Origin: Bradyrhizobium sp. SRS-191
GTDB taxonomy: Bacteria; Pseudomonadota; Alphaproteobacteria; Rhizobiales; Xanthobacteraceae
Length of the DNA: 64,000 nt
Reading direction: 5' to 3'
Assembly (NCBI RefSeq): GCF_024586915.1
Contig: NZ_JANBVS010000001.1
Span: forward strand, 186,001-250,000
The position numbers and the translations under genes are program-made. The stretch's first letter is position 1; every line of letters begins with the position of its first letter. Below are positions 26,931-36,150 of the stretch, piece after piece. The notes under the pieces are model-generated. The model was not told the origin of the DNA and ran no database searches. It saw only the letters and a list, made by a program, of their open reading frames with translations.

Positions 26931-27665
26931 ATGGATCAGTTGAGACCAGAGAGCGCCGTATCAGCCACGCCGGCGCATCGCGCCGCCGCGTTTTCGGTGC
27001 ACGTCTTCACCGCGCTCGGCGCCGGCGTCGCGCTTCTGGCGATGCTGGAGGCCGTGCGCGAGCACTGGACCGCGATGTTCTGGTGGCTCGGCGTGGCGCT
27101 GGTCATCGATGGCATCGATGGACCGCTGGCGCGCTGGCTCGACGTGATGAACGTGCAGCCCGACTGGTCCGGCGACGTGCTCGATCTCGTGGTGGATTTC
27201 ACGACCTATGTGTTCGTGCCGGCCTATGCGATCACCGCGAGCGGCATGCTGCTGCCCCTGGCGGCGCCCGTGATCGGAATAGGCATCGCCGTGAGCGGCG
27301 CGCTGTACTTCGCGGATCGCCGCATGAAGAGCGACGACAACCATTTCCGCGGCTTCCCGGGCCTGTGGAATATCGCTGCGTTCTATTTGTTCCTGCTGCA
27401 TCCGTCGCCGCTCCTCGCCACGCTGGGCCTGGCACTGCTGATCGCGCTGACCTTCGCGCCGTTCCACGTCATCCATCCCGTGCGTGTGAAGCGGCTGCGC
27501 TGGCTGACGCTGCCCCTGGTCGTGCTCTGGAGCCTGCTGGTGATCGATGTGTTGAGTCAGAACTTCACCGCGGGTCCGATCGTCACGACTGTGCTGTGCG
27601 CGATCGGCCTCTACATCGTCGCGAGCGACTCCGCGATCCGCCTGTTGAGATCCTTGAAAGCATGA
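26931..27665 (+). CDS. pcs: Phosphatidylcholine synthase
   Basis: Pcs condenses CDP-diacylglycerol with choline, a pathway typical of plant- and animal-associated alphaproteobacteria. The 244-residue product has about eight membrane helices. The CDP-alcohol phosphotransferase motif is seen as DGIDGPLARWLDVM followed by WSGDVLDLVVDFTTYVF (about 60-95), in the spaced form typical of Pcs. FADRRMKSDDNHFRGFPGLW is a further family mark. The stop overlaps the terC start (ATGA), so the two form an operon. Confidence 0.93.
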   Translation: MDQLRPESAVSATPAHRAAAFSVHVFTALGAGVALLAMLEAVREHWTAMFWWLGVALVIDGIDGPLARWLDVMNVQPDWSGDVLDLVVDFTTYVFVPAYAITASGMLLPLAAPVIGIGIAVSGALYFADRRMKSDDNHFRGFPGLWNIAAFYLFLLHPSPLLATLGLALLIALTFAPFHVIHPVRVKRLRWLTLPLVVLWSLLVIDVLSQNFTAGPIVTTVLCAIGLYIVASDSAIRLLRSLKA

Positions 27666-28390
27666 TCGACCTTCTGACCAGTCCCGAAGCCTGGGCCGCG
27701 TTGTTGACGCTGACCGCGCTCGAAATCGTCCTCGGCATCGACAATGTCATCTTCCTGTCGGTGATCACCTCGCGCATCCCCGAGCCGCAGTCGACGCGCG
27801 CCCGGCAGATCGGGCTGGCGCTGGCGCTGATCTTCCGCATCATGCTGCTCAGCGTGCTGGTCTGGCTGATCGGGCTGACCCAGCCGGTGTTCTCGATCGG
27901 CAAGCTCGGCTTCTCCTGGCGCGACATCATCCTGATCGGCGGCGGCCTGTTCCTGATCGCCAAGGCGACGCATGAGATCCACGCCGAGGTCGAAGCCCGC
28001 GAGGAAGATGGGCCGCAGGCCGGCGGCGCCGGCAGCAGCTTCTTCTGGGTGATCCTGCAGATCATCGTCATCGATCTCGTGTTCTCGCTCGACTCGATCA
28101 TCACCGCGATCGGCATGGCCCAGGATCTCGAGATCATGATCGCGGCCGTGATCATCGCCGTGATCATCATGTACGTCTCGTCCGGGCCGGTCGCACGTTT
28201 CGTGGCCAACCATCCCACCACCAAGATGCTGGCGCTCGCCTTCCTGGTGCTGATCGGCGTCGCGCTGGTGGCCGACGGGTTCGAGTTCCACATCCCGCGC
28301 GGCTACATCTATTTCGCCATCGCCTTCGCGCTTGCGGTCGAGGCCTTCAACGTGATGGCCTCGCGCAACCGCAGGAAGCGCAAGGCGTGA
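27662..28390 (+). CDS. TerC family integral membrane protein
   Basis: The 242-residue product has seven or more helices, with the TerC signature LEIVLGIDNVIFLSVITSRI at about 21-40 and the second half repeat VIDLVFSLDSIITAIGM at about 140. Conserved Asp residues in both repeats are retained. TerC proteins are linked to tellurite resistance, manganese export or metal insertion during membrane-protein export, depending on the subgroup. Start is the ATG at 27662, overlapping the pcs stop by four bases. Confidence 0.9.
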   Translation: MIDLLTSPEAWAALLTLTALEIVLGIDNVIFLSVITSRIPEPQSTRARQIGLALALIFRIMLLSVLVWLIGLTQPVFSIGKLGFSWRDIILIGGGLFLIAKATHEIHAEVEAREEDGPQAGGAGSSFFWVILQIIVIDLVFSLDSIITAIGMAQDLEIMIAAVIIAVIIMYVSSGPVARFVANHPTTKMLALAFLVLIGVALVADGFEFHIPRGYIYFAIAFALAVEAFNVMASRNRRKRKA

Positions 28391-28506
28391 GGACGGCCGA
28401 GTTGACAAGCCTGTCCTGATCGCCTTCGCTTTCGCGGGCGGTCGCGCCGGCGGTTCAACGCGCCGGATGCGTGATGAGAATCAGGTAATTGTCTGAAGCT
28501 CCTGGA

Positions 28507-28524
28507 CCGGATTGTCAGATCCGG
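28507..28524. promoter_or_regulatory. Perfect 6-base inverted repeat before the quinone oxidoreductase gene
   Basis: CCGGAT and ATCCGG flank a 6-base spacer TGTCAG. It lies 33 bases before the start codon, a place where a repressor could act, but it could also be a chance GC-rich palindrome. Confidence 0.25.
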
Positions 28525-28556
28525 CCACGCGAGGTTCTGCAAGGGAGGATGGCCCG

Positions 28557-29531
28557 ATGGCCAAGGCGGTGCGCGTGCACAAGGTGGGGGGCCCGGAGGC
28601 GCTGGTCTATGAGCCGGTCGATCTTGCCGCCCCTGGGCCCGGCGAGGTCCGCATCCGCCAGCACGCGATCGGGCTGAACTTCATCGACGTCTATTATCGG
28701 ACCGGACTGTACAAGGCGCCCGGCCTGCCGTTCGTCGCCGGCAACGAGGCGGCCGGCGAGGTGGTCGCGGTCGGGCCGGGCGTAACGCATTTCCATCCCG
28801 GCGACCGCGTCGCCTATTACGAAAATCTCGGCGGCTACGCGACCGAGCGCAACATCGGCTGGCAGCGCCTCGTCAAGCTGCCGGACCACATCACCTACGA
28901 GCAGGGCGCGGTGCTGATGCTCAAGGGGCTGACGGTCTGGTACCTGCTGCACAAGACCTTCAAGGTCGAGCCGCATCATCGCGTGCTGATCCACGCCGCC
29001 GCCGGCGGCATCGGACTGCTCGCCTGCCAGTGGGCGCGCGCGCTCGGCGCGCATGTCATCGGCACGGTCGGCTCGAAGGCCAAAGCGGATCTCGCGCTCG
29101 CCAATGGCTGCGATCACGTCATCCTCTACAACGAGGAGGACTTCGTTGCGCGCGTCAAGCAGATCAGCCGCGGCGAAGGCTGCGACGTGGTCTATGACGG
29201 CGTCGGCAGGTCGACCTTTCCGGGATCATTGTCCTGCTTGAGACCGCGCGGCCTGTTCGTGAGCTTCGGCAACGCCTCAGGCCCGGTGCCGCCGTTCTCG
29301 ATCGCCGAGCTCAACAGCCATGGCTCGCTGTTCGCAACCCGGCCGAAGCTCAACGACTACATCGGCACGCGCGCGGAGCTGCTGGAAGGCGCCGACACGC
29401 TGTTCTCGGCCGTGATCAGCGGCAAGCTGCACGTGCCGATCAATCATGCCTATGCGCTGAAGGACGCGGCGCGAGCGCACGCCGACCTGGAAAGCCGCGC
29501 CACCACGGGAGCGTCGATCCTCAAGCCATGA
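28557..29531 (+). CDS. NADPH:quinone oxidoreductase, zinc-free MDR family
   Basis: The 324-residue product resembles E. coli QorA. VRVHKVGGPEALVYEPVDL opens the protein, GLNFIDVYYRTGLYK follows at about 38, and the NADPH site reads VLIHAAAGGIGLLACQWARA at about 142-161. The zinc-binding Cys set of alcohol dehydrogenases is absent. QorA-type enzymes reduce quinones by one electron with NADPH. The ATG at 28557 has GGGAGG eight bases upstream, so the longer frame from 28512 is rejected. A 14-base tandem duplication (ATGACCGGCTGAGC) lies at the stop codon. Confidence 0.92.
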   Translation: MAKAVRVHKVGGPEALVYEPVDLAAPGPGEVRIRQHAIGLNFIDVYYRTGLYKAPGLPFVAGNEAAGEVVAVGPGVTHFHPGDRVAYYENLGGYATERNIGWQRLVKLPDHITYEQGAVLMLKGLTVWYLLHKTFKVEPHHRVLIHAAAGGIGLLACQWARALGAHVIGTVGSKAKADLALANGCDHVILYNEEDFVARVKQISRGEGCDVVYDGVGRSTFPGSLSCLRPRGLFVSFGNASGPVPPFSIAELNSHGSLFATRPKLNDYIGTRAELLEGADTLFSAVISGKLHVPINHAYALKDAARAHADLESRATTGASILKP

Positions 29532-29566
29532 CCGGCTGAGCATGACCGGCTGAGCGCGATGTCGGC

Positions 29567-30319
29567 TCAGGCGTCGTCGCGGGCCCCGCTTTCATGACCC
29601 GACGCCCGGCTCCACAACACGGCATCAGTCTGTGCGCCCGCCGGCGGGCCGATCCGCGCCGCCGCCAGGCTGTCCTGCCCGCTTCGCCACGCGGCCTCCC
29701 GTTCGGGATCCGCGAGAGCCAGAGCGAGCCCCTGGTTCAGCTCGTAAAGGTCGGATGCGAGGCAGGCACGGTCGAGCGCGGCCCTGAGCGCATCCTGCAC
29801 CAGGCTGCGCAGCGCGACATGCGGACCAGAGACCGGCACATCGACCTCGCGCCCGGCCATCGCCTGCGCGCAGGCGCGCCGGTCGAACGAGGCGTGGCCG
29901 CGGCAGGCCAGCGGGCGCACCGGATGAATGATGCAGCCGCCGCGCACCACGAAGGGGCAGGGCTGGCGCAGCCGCATGCGCTCGGTCTCGCTCAATCCGC
30001 GTGTCGCCCGGTTGGCGAGCTTGATCCGGCGCGACAGGGAGCCCAGCGCCGTGCCCGGCATCCGCGCATCGATCTGGCGGATATAGCGCGCCAGCAGGAA
30101 AATTTCGGGCGCCGTCGCCGTCACGCGCAATGCACAGCATGACGGACAGCCCTTGGTGCAGGCGAGCGCCGGCAGATGTGCCGTCTGCGCGTCGATGTTG
30201 GCTTCGAACAGATCGAATGCGCGGTCGGCCAGCATATCCGCCAGTTGGGGCGACGCGGACGCCGCGGCGACAATGTCGCTGAACCCCCGTTGAACTTCGC
30301 TGAAGACTGCATCGCTCAT
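29567..30319 (-). CDS. YkgJ-type Cys cluster protein
   Basis: The 250-residue product contains the Cys pattern of the YkgJ family: CTKGCPSCC at about 54-62, then PCPFVVRGGCIIHPVRPLAC at about 120-139, followed by RACAQ. Such proteins are thought to hold a metal or Fe-S centre; the function is unknown. The N-terminal 50 residues are helical. The start is the ATG at 30319. It is 124 bases downstream of a small conserved-looking gene on the same strand. Confidence 0.82.
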   Translation of the reverse strand: MSDAVFSEVQRGFSDIVAAASASPQLADMLADRAFDLFEANIDAQTAHLPALACTKGCPSCCALRVTATAPEIFLLARYIRQIDARMPGTALGSLSRRIKLANRATRGLSETERMRLRQPCPFVVRGGCIIHPVRPLACRGHASFDRRACAQAMAGREVDVPVSGPHVALRSLVQDALRAALDRACLASDLYELNQGLALALADPEREAAWRSGQDSLAAARIGPPAGAQTDAVLWSRASGHESGARDDA

Positions 30320-30443
30320 GCGCTTGCTCCGCCAGACATGACGATCGAACGCCAGCGACCGCGGCGCACCCGGCGCACCGCGGTCGACAGGACTGAGGCA
30401 GAGAGGACGCCCACTGCCTCAATCGAACGGCGGGCGGCCTGGA

Positions 30444-30725
30444 TCAGGCCGCGACATCCTTGAGGATCGCCTCGAAGCAGGGACGGGGAATGCGGAAGAA
30501 GCCGCGACCGCCGGCAAAGGTCTGATAGTGCGGACGCGCGACCTCGAGCAGCCGCTCGTACCATTGGTTCGCAGTGAGACCGGCGGGCTTCTCGCCGATC
30601 ATGTTGATGTCGGAGTTCGGGAAGAAGCGGACGTGGATCAGGACCTCTTCAGTCGCGGCAGCGGCGGCGATATGGCTGCGGGTCTCCTCCACGGGCAGCA
30701 CCCGCGCCAGATTGTCTCTCGCCAT
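30444..30725 (-). CDS. 93-residue hypothetical protein
   Basis: The product begins MARDNLARVLPVEETRSHI and contains VLIHVRFFPNSDINMIGEKP and NQWYERLLEVARPHYQTF, with no membrane segment and no recognised motif. Codon bias matches the neighbours. The ATG at 30725 has GGAG eight bases upstream and is preferred to the in-frame ATG at 30743. It is divergent from the luciferase-like gene across 230 bases that hold a small palindrome. Confidence 0.65.
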   Translation of the reverse strand: MARDNLARVLPVEETRSHIAAAAATEEVLIHVRFFPNSDINMIGEKPAGLTANQWYERLLEVARPHYQTFAGGRGFFRIPRPCFEAILKDVAA

Positions 30726-30830
30726 TCTTGCATCTCCTCTCATGCCGACGTCGTTGTCGGCGGAATGATCATCAGCTTGGTTCCGGCAAGCCTCGTTCCT
30801 GACGAGCTGATCACATCCCGTACGACGCTA

Positions 30831-30844
30831 TATCCATACGGATA
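30831..30844. promoter_or_regulatory. Palindrome in a divergent promoter region (candidate operator)
   Basis: TATCC and GGATA flank ATAC. The symmetry extends outward imperfectly to ACG and CGT, giving an AT-rich dyad in a GC-rich region midway between the 93-residue gene and the luciferase-like gene. No regulator gene is adjacent. Confidence 0.3.
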
Positions 30845-30955
30845 CAACGTCATGCATCGGACCGCAGGTGTTTGGCCCCGGCAAGATCGTTTTTCAGGAG
30901 CCGCGCTGTCTTTGATCTAGGTCAACCGCGGACGAGTTCTGGAAATTCCTCGGCG

Positions 30956-31963
30956 ATGCCGGTACAGCTTGGCATCATGAGTGCTCGTCTCCGCATCGGC
31001 ATCTTCTGCCCGTACGACAATCACGGTCTCGGCCATGCCGCGGCCATCCAGGCTGAAACCGATCTGGTGCTCAAATCCGAAGCACTCGGCTTCGATGAGG
31101 CCTGGATCTCCGAGCATCATTTCGATGCAGGCAGCTCGAGCCCCTCGTTGTTCGCCCTGCTGGGATATCTCGCCGCCCGCACGACCCGCATTCGCCTGGG
31201 CACCGCGGCCGTGCTGCTGCCGTTTCGTCCACCTGTGGAAGTCGCCGAGGATGTCGCAACGATCGACATCCTGAGTGGCGGCCGTCTCGATTTTGGGGTC
31301 GCGCGCGGCGGACCGTTTCCCGAACAGAACCGCAATTTCGGTGTCGCGTCGGAGGAGACCCGGCCGCGCATGCTCGAGGCGCTGCAATTGATTCAGCGTC
31401 TCCTGGCCGAAGACGAGGTTTCCCATCACGGCCGCTACTGCCAGGTCGATCGTCTTCGTTTGACGCCGCGGCCGCTGCAGAATCCCGTCCCGACCTGGAT
31501 CGCGTCGGCGAGCGAGGCCGCTATCGATGATGCCGCCGCGCATGGCCACGGCCTGATGGCTGGCCTGACGTCGTCGCTCGATGATGTCGGGCAGATGCTG
31601 CGGAGCTACCGGGAGCGGAATGCGGCTGCCGATCCGCGGCTGGTGGTCTCGCGATTTTATTGCAGCGCGCCGACCCGGGACGAGGCCATCGCCGAAGCAG
31701 CGCCGTTCCTGCAACAATTTTTCGACCGCAGGCGGCAACTCTCCGCCGGACCGGGCGCCGTGGTGCCGCCGACCAATATCGAGGGTTTCCTCGCGAGGTC
31801 GCTGATCGGCAGCCATGATGAGGTTCGGTCAAAGCTGGCCGAGCATGCCACGGCCGGACCTCGCAGCGTGCTGCTTGTGCCGACCAGCGTGGACGCGGGA
31901 CGGCGCTGCGACATGCTGGCGACGTTCGGGACCCACATCCTGGAAAGCAGGCCTGGCGACTGA
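30956..31963 (+). CDS. LLM-class flavin-dependent oxidoreductase (luciferase-like)
   Basis: The 335-residue product is a bacterial-luciferase-like TIM barrel. It shows EALGFDEAWISEHHFDAG at about 43-60, TTRIRLGTAAVLLPFRPPVEVAEDVATI split over 75-105, and DILSGGRLDFGVARGG at about 105-120, all family marks. Such enzymes use reduced flavin from a partner reductase, and the substrate is not predictable. Start is uncertain between ATG 30956 (MPVQLGIM) and ATG 30977 (MSARLRIG); neither has a strong ribosome site, and the second leaves a more typical short N-terminus. Confidence 0.88.
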   Translation: MPVQLGIMSARLRIGIFCPYDNHGLGHAAAIQAETDLVLKSEALGFDEAWISEHHFDAGSSSPSLFALLGYLAARTTRIRLGTAAVLLPFRPPVEVAEDVATIDILSGGRLDFGVARGGPFPEQNRNFGVASEETRPRMLEALQLIQRLLAEDEVSHHGRYCQVDRLRLTPRPLQNPVPTWIASASEAAIDDAAAHGHGLMAGLTSSLDDVGQMLRSYRERNAAADPRLVVSRFYCSAPTRDEAIAEAAPFLQQFFDRRRQLSAGPGAVVPPTNIEGFLARSLIGSHDEVRSKLAEHATAGPRSVLLVPTSVDAGRRCDMLATFGTHILESRPGD

Positions 31964-31992
31964 TCCCCAGGCCGTCCTTCGCATCCGAGCCG

Positions 31993-33189
31993 CTAGGCCA
32001 CGCAGCGCGCCGCGCCTGCTTTGGTCAGGATGCCGTCGAGCATGTCGATCATCGCGGCGATCTCGTCGCGAGTGACATTCAGCGCCGGCATGAAGCGCAG
32101 CGTATCCGGACGCGGCGCGTTCAGGAGCAGACCGAGCTCGAAGGCATGCGCGACGAGCGACGGCGCGATCGGCCTGACGACCTCGAGCGCCAGCAGCAGG
32201 CCGCGGCCGCGGACCTCGCCAAGTCCGTGTCGCGCCGAGATGCGTTGCAGTTCGCTTTCGAAATAAAGGCCGTTGTCGGCGACTGCCTTGAGAAACTCGG
32301 GCTTTTCGATCACGTCGAGCATGGCCAAGCCCGCCGCACACATCAGCGGATTGCCGTTGAAGGTGCCACCCTGGTCGCCGTGCTCGAAACATGATGCGTC
32401 GTTGGTCGCGAGCAGGGCGCCAAGGGGGACGCCGCCGCCGATGCCTTTGCCGAGCGTCATGACGTCCGGGACGACATCGGCATGCTCATAGCCGAACAGC
32501 TTGCCGGTCCGTCCCATGCCGGTCTGGATCTCGTCCACGATCAGCAGCAGTCCATGCCTGGTCGCGAGCGTCCGCAATTGCTGCAGGAACTGGTCCGTCG
32601 CCGGCCACACGCCGGCCTCACCCTGGATCGGCTCCAGCATGATCGCCACCGTCTTGTCCGTGATCAGCGCCTCGACCGAACCGATGTCGTTCAGCCGCGC
32701 CTTGGGAAAGCCCGGCACCTTCGGCTCGAACAGCGGCTCGAACGCCTTCTTGCCTGAGGCGGACATCGTCGCCAGCGTGCGGCCGTGAAAGCCGCCCTCG
32801 AAGGTGATGATCTCATAAGCGCCGTTCTTGCGCAGCGCGCCGTATTTGCGCGCCAGCTTGATGGCGCCTTCGTTGGCTTCCGCACCCGAGTTGGTGAAGA
32901 ACACCTGGTCGAAGCAGGAGCGCTCGGTGAGCGCCTTCGCCAGTTGGAGACTCGTGTCGTTGAAATAGGCCGGGCTCGGCGTGATCAATCGTCCGGCCTG
33001 ATCAGCTAGCGCCTTGGCAAGCTCGGGCGGGGCATGGCCGAGTGCGTTCACCGCCCAGCCCTGGATGAAGTCGAGATAGCGCTTGCCGCTGTCGTCCCAC
33101 AGCCAGGAGCCCTTGCCCTGGACGAACACGGTGCGCGGACGCGCCGTGATCTCCATCAGAGCGTCATACGGATGCGGGGCGGTCAGCAT
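31993..33189 (-). CDS. argD: Acetylornithine aminotransferase (ArgD family)
   Basis: ArgD is a PLP enzyme that converts N-acetylglutamate semialdehyde to N-acetylornithine in arginine synthesis. The 398 residues show [20 protein letters not shown] at about 96-115, [34 protein letters not shown] and [17 protein letters not shown], where the PLP Lys is the GKG Lys. The ATG at 33189 has AAGGAG seven bases upstream; the longer frame to 33336 is not used because it runs through a terminator hairpin. No argF follows within the window. The arginine-rich leader upstream supports a role in arginine supply rather than general transamination. Confidence 0.9.
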   Translation of the reverse strand: MLTAPHPYDALMEITARPRTVFVQGKGSWLWDDSGKRYLDFIQGWAVNALGHAPPELAKALADQAGRLITPSPAYFNDTSLQLAKALTERSCFDQVFFTNSGAEANEGAIKLARKYGALRKNGAYEIITFEGGFHGRTLATMSASGKKAFEPLFEPKVPGFPKARLNDIGSVEALITDKTVAIMLEPIQGEAGVWPATDQFLQQLRTLATRHGLLLIVDEIQTGMGRTGKLFGYEHADVVPDVMTLGKGIGGGVPLGALLATNDASCFEHGDQGGTFNGNPLMCAAGLAMLDVIEKPEFLKAVADNGLYFESELQRISARHGLGEVRGRGLLLALEVVRPIAPSLVAHAFELGLLLNAPRPDTLRFMPALNVTRDEIAAMIDMLDGILTKAGAARCVA

Positions 33190-33227
33190 GTTCAGTCTCC
33201 TTGTGCTCAGGGGGAAAACGTGGGCCG

Positions 33228-33267
33228 AAAAGCGAGAAGGCCGCTCCTTGCGGGAGCGGCCTTCTCG
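33228..33267 (-). terminator. Attenuator-type intrinsic terminator before argD
   Basis: On the minus strand, a perfect 15-base stem CGAGAAGGCCGCTCC / GGAGCGGCCTTCTCG encloses five bases and is followed by CTTTTCGG. It lies 28 bases after the leader ORF stop and 38 bases before the argD start codon, so it should end transcription before argD unless it is bypassed. The T run is short (four). Confidence 0.8.
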
Positions 33268-33295
33268 AAAACCTGGAGCTGATGAGTTGGACTGA

Positions 33296-33388
33296 TCAGC
33301 AACGTCTTCGGACACGGCGCGCCCCGGCATCGTCACGGCGGTGACGACGGCAAACGGCGGCGCGGCGGTTGGTCCGGTTGAAGATCAT
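33296..33388 (-). CDS. Arginine-rich leader peptide of argD (30 residues)
   Basis: The ORF runs from ATG at 33388 to TGA at 33296 and encodes [20 protein letters not shown] then [10 protein letters not shown]. Twelve of 30 codons are arginine, in runs of two and three, and mixed CGC, CGT, CGG, CGA and AGA are used. No ribosome binding site precedes the ATG. The promoter at 33396-33425 would start transcription at or next to the ATG, so a leaderless message is likely. A hairpin (CGTCAC / GTGACG, 33331-33346) lies over Arg codons, and a terminator hairpin follows. This fits ribosome-mediated attenuation by charged tRNA-Arg. Function is inference. Confidence 0.7.
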   Translation of the reverse strand: MIFNRTNRRAAVCRRHRRDDAGARRVRRRC

Positions 33389-33395
33389 GCGGCGG

Positions 33396-33425
33396 GCCAT
33401 ACAGGCAGATCGCGGGACGTGTCAA
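33396..33425 (-). promoter_or_regulatory. Sigma-70-type promoter of the argD leader
   Basis: On the minus strand TTGACA (33420-33425) is a perfect -35 box, followed by an 18-base spacer and TATGGC (33396-33401) as a weaker -10. The expected start is about 7-8 bases downstream, at 33389-33388, the first base of the leader ATG. Confidence 0.65.
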
Positions 33426-33575
33426 GAGCGGTCGTGACGGCGATCCGGCCGCCGGCCACCGGGAGACCCCGTGAAAGCGCCTGGCTCAGAACTCTTTAGT
33501 TCAAATTTTACCAAACGTTTAGCGGCAACATTTACCGTGTGGGAGAGCTTGAATTGCAAGCGCTCAGGACGAGCG

Positions 33576-34700
33576 ATGTCTGATCCCCATCTCACGATCG
33601 CCGACGAGGTCCAGGCGGCGATTGCCACCGGCTCAGCCGAACGCTGCTCCGGCGTCGCTGAGCGCGTCGCATCGCTGTTCATCGCGTCGGCTCGCAACCT
33701 GGATGTCGAGCAATACGCCCTGTTCGCCGACGTGTTCGAGCGTCTCGTCAATACGATCGAGCTGCGCGCGCTGGCCGATGTCGGCGCCCGGATCGCGCTT
33801 GCCGAACTGAGCGCTCAGCTGGCGCCTGTCCCGCAAACCCCGGTGGCCGTGATCCGGCGTCTTGCCCATCACGACGACATCGCCGTGGCCGGGCCGGTGC
33901 TCTCCGAGTCGCCGCGGCTGACGACCGAGGATCTCATCGACATCGCCAATACGAGGGGCGAGCAGCATCTGATCGCCGTCGCCGGCCGCTGGTGGCTGCA
34001 GGAAGTCGTGACCGACGCGCTGCTGGTCCGTCGCTTTCCGAGCGTCAGCCGCAAGCTGATGAAGAACCCCGGCGCCCGGATCTCCGCAGCCGGCTTCTCG
34101 ATCATCCTGTCTCAGGCTCTCGGCGATCCCGAACTGGCGATTGCGACCGGCATCCGTGCCGACCTGCCGTCGCCGCTGCGCCGGACCCTGCTGCAGGACG
34201 CGTCCGAGGCGGTGAAAGCGAGGTTGCTTGCGTCGGCCCCGCCGCATCTCTACGAGGAAATCCGCAGCGCGATTGCCGCGGCGACGGCGGATGCCGAGCG
34301 CGGCATGTCGCGGTCGCGCGACTTCGGCGGCGCCAAGGCCTCGGTCGCGCAGCTGAAGCAGACCGGCAAGCTCAACGAAGCCATGCTGCTCGATTTCGCC
34401 CGCCAGCGCCGCTACGCCGAAACCATCGCGGCCATCGCGGAACTCGCGAAATGCAGCATCGAGCTGGTGCGGCCCTTGATGCAGAGCCTGCGCAGCGACG
34501 GCATTCTCGTTCCCTGCAAGGTCGCCGGGCTGAGCTGGAGCACGGTGGCTGCGATCCTCGACAGCCGCTTCGTTTCCGGCGCGACCAAGCCCGAGGAGCT
34601 GATCAAGCTCAAGACCAAATATCTCGAGCTGACGCTGGACGAGGCTGGACGGCTGTTGAAGCTGTGGAACGTCCGGGCGGGATCCACGAACGCGAGCTGA
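33576..34700 (+). CDS. DUF2336 domain-containing protein
   Basis: The 374-residue product is all-helical with HEAT-like repeats, matching the alphaproteobacterial DUF2336 family: LFADVFERLVNTIELRALAD at about 46-65, AHHDDIAVAGPVLSES at about 98-113, and LTTEDLIDIANTRGEQHLIA at about 115-134. The family's role is not firmly known. The ATG at 33576 is chosen over an upstream GTG at 33471 that crosses an AT-rich promoter-like region. That region (33490-33545) has several TTTAC and TTTAG runs, but no box I can name. Confidence 0.85.
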   Translation: MSDPHLTIADEVQAAIATGSAERCSGVAERVASLFIASARNLDVEQYALFADVFERLVNTIELRALADVGARIALAELSAQLAPVPQTPVAVIRRLAHHDDIAVAGPVLSESPRLTTEDLIDIANTRGEQHLIAVAGRWWLQEVVTDALLVRRFPSVSRKLMKNPGARISAAGFSIILSQALGDPELAIATGIRADLPSPLRRTLLQDASEAVKARLLASAPPHLYEEIRSAIAAATADAERGMSRSRDFGGAKASVAQLKQTGKLNEAMLLDFARQRRYAETIAAIAELAKCSIELVRPLMQSLRSDGILVPCKVAGLSWSTVAAILDSRFVSGATKPEELIKLKTKYLELTLDEAGRLLKLWNVRAGSTNAS

Positions 34701-34712
34701 TCCGCAGATCCG

Positions 34713-36038
34713 TCAGAACCCGGCCACCGAGCCGTGCAGATCGTATTCGTCGGCGCGCTCGATCTTGGCGGTGACGATTTCGCCGACCCGCAGCGGCCGT
34801 CGACTGGAGATATAGACCGCTCCGTCGATCTCCGGCGCATCCGCCTTGGTGCGCCCCTTGGCAACGGTCGGGCCGACCTCATCGATGATGATCTGCTGGC
34901 GCGTTCCAACCTTGCGCTTCAGCCGGCGCGCCGAAATCTTCTGCTGACGCGCCATCAGGGCGTTCCAGCGCTCCTGCTTGATCTCGTCCGGCAACTGGCC
35001 GGGCAGGGCATTGGACGTCGCGCCAGCCACCGGCTCGTATTTGAAGCAGCCGAGCCGGTCGATCTCGGCCTCATCCAGCCAGTCGAGCAAATAGGCGAAG
35101 TCCTCATCAGTCTCCCCGGGGAAGCCGACGATGAAGGTCGAGCGCAGCGCCAGATCCGGGCACACCGCGCGCCAGCCCTTGATGCGGTCGAGCGTCTTGT
35201 CCTGGGCCGCGGGCCGCCGCATCGCCTTCAGCACGTTGGGGCTTGCGTGCTGGAACGGGATGTCGAGGTAGGGCAGCACCTTGCCCTCGGCCATCAGGCC
35301 GATGACCTCGTCGACATGCGGGTACGGGTAGACGTAATGCAGCCGGACCCACGCCCCGAGCTCGCCGAGCTCGCGGGCCAGATCGAGGAAACGGGCGCGG
35401 ACGTTGCGCTCCTTCCACGGGCTTTCGGCGTATTTGATGTCGAGCCCGTAGGCGGAGGTGTCCTGCGAGATGACGAGCAGTTCCTTGACGCCGGCTGCGA
35501 CCAGCCGTTCGGCCTCGCGCAGCACGTCCGCGGCCGGGCGCGACACCAGATCGCCGCGCAGCTTCGGAATGATGCAAAAGCTGCACCTGTTATTGCAGCC
35601 TTCGGAAATCTTCAGATAGGCGTAGTGCCGGGGCGTGAGCTTGATGCCCTGGGGAGGAACGAGATCCAGATGCGGATTGTGCACCGGCGGCGACGCCCGA
35701 TGGACGGCGTCGAGCACGCTCTCGTACTGTTGCGGACCGGTGATCGACAGCACGCCGGGATAGGCCTGCTCGATCTGTTCCGGCTCGGCGCCCATGCAGC
35801 CGGTGACGATGACTTTGCCGTTTTCGGCCATGGCCGAGCCGATCGCCGACAGCGACTCCTGCTTGGCGCTGTCGAGGAAGCCGCAGGTGTTGACGATGAC
35901 CATGTCCGCGCCGTCATGTTTGCGGGCGAGCTCGTAGCCCTCGGCGCGCAGCCGGGTGATGATGCGCTCGGAATCAACCAGCGCCTTCGGACACCCGAGC
36001 GAAACAAAGCTGATCTTGGGCGCGGAACCCTGCTGCAT
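34713..36038 (-). CDS. rimO: Ribosomal protein S12 methylthiotransferase RimO
   Basis: RimO is a radical-SAM enzyme with a second Fe-S cluster that methylthiolates Asp of ribosomal protein S12. The 441 residues show the N-terminal UPF0004 domain ([40 protein letters not shown]; three cluster Cys), the radical SAM motif [19 protein letters not shown] at about 147, and a C-terminal TRAM domain ending LHGSVAGF. The ATG at 36038 is right before the first strand. It is convergent with the DUF2336 gene, with 12 bases between stops. Confidence 0.96.
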   Translation of the reverse strand: MQQGSAPKISFVSLGCPKALVDSERIITRLRAEGYELARKHDGADMVIVNTCGFLDSAKQESLSAIGSAMAENGKVIVTGCMGAEPEQIEQAYPGVLSITGPQQYESVLDAVHRASPPVHNPHLDLVPPQGIKLTPRHYAYLKISEGCNNRCSFCIIPKLRGDLVSRPAADVLREAERLVAAGVKELLVISQDTSAYGLDIKYAESPWKERNVRARFLDLARELGELGAWVRLHYVYPYPHVDEVIGLMAEGKVLPYLDIPFQHASPNVLKAMRRPAAQDKTLDRIKGWRAVCPDLALRSTFIVGFPGETDEDFAYLLDWLDEAEIDRLGCFKYEPVAGATSNALPGQLPDEIKQERWNALMARQQKISARRLKRKVGTRQQIIIDEVGPTVAKGRTKADAPEIDGAVYISSRRPLRVGEIVTAKIERADEYDLHGSVAGF

Positions 36039-36150
36039 GTTGGAACTGCCTGATGAGATACGCGTCAGCTAGTCCGAATTGCTCAGAAAGACAAGGCTTT
36101 AAGCCGGTCGCGTCCATGCTATGGATACCGGCTCGGACAACTGGTGAACG

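Noticed and set aside
29528..29557. Tandem ATGACCGGCTGAGC duplication at the end of the quinone oxidoreductase gene
   Set aside because: Only two copies, most simply a replication slip; no sign of a regulatory role.
33296..33400. Starting the arginine leader peptide at the upstream ATG (33400)
   Set aside because: That ATG lies inside the predicted -10 box TATGGC, so it would not be in the transcript. It would only add MARR to the peptide.
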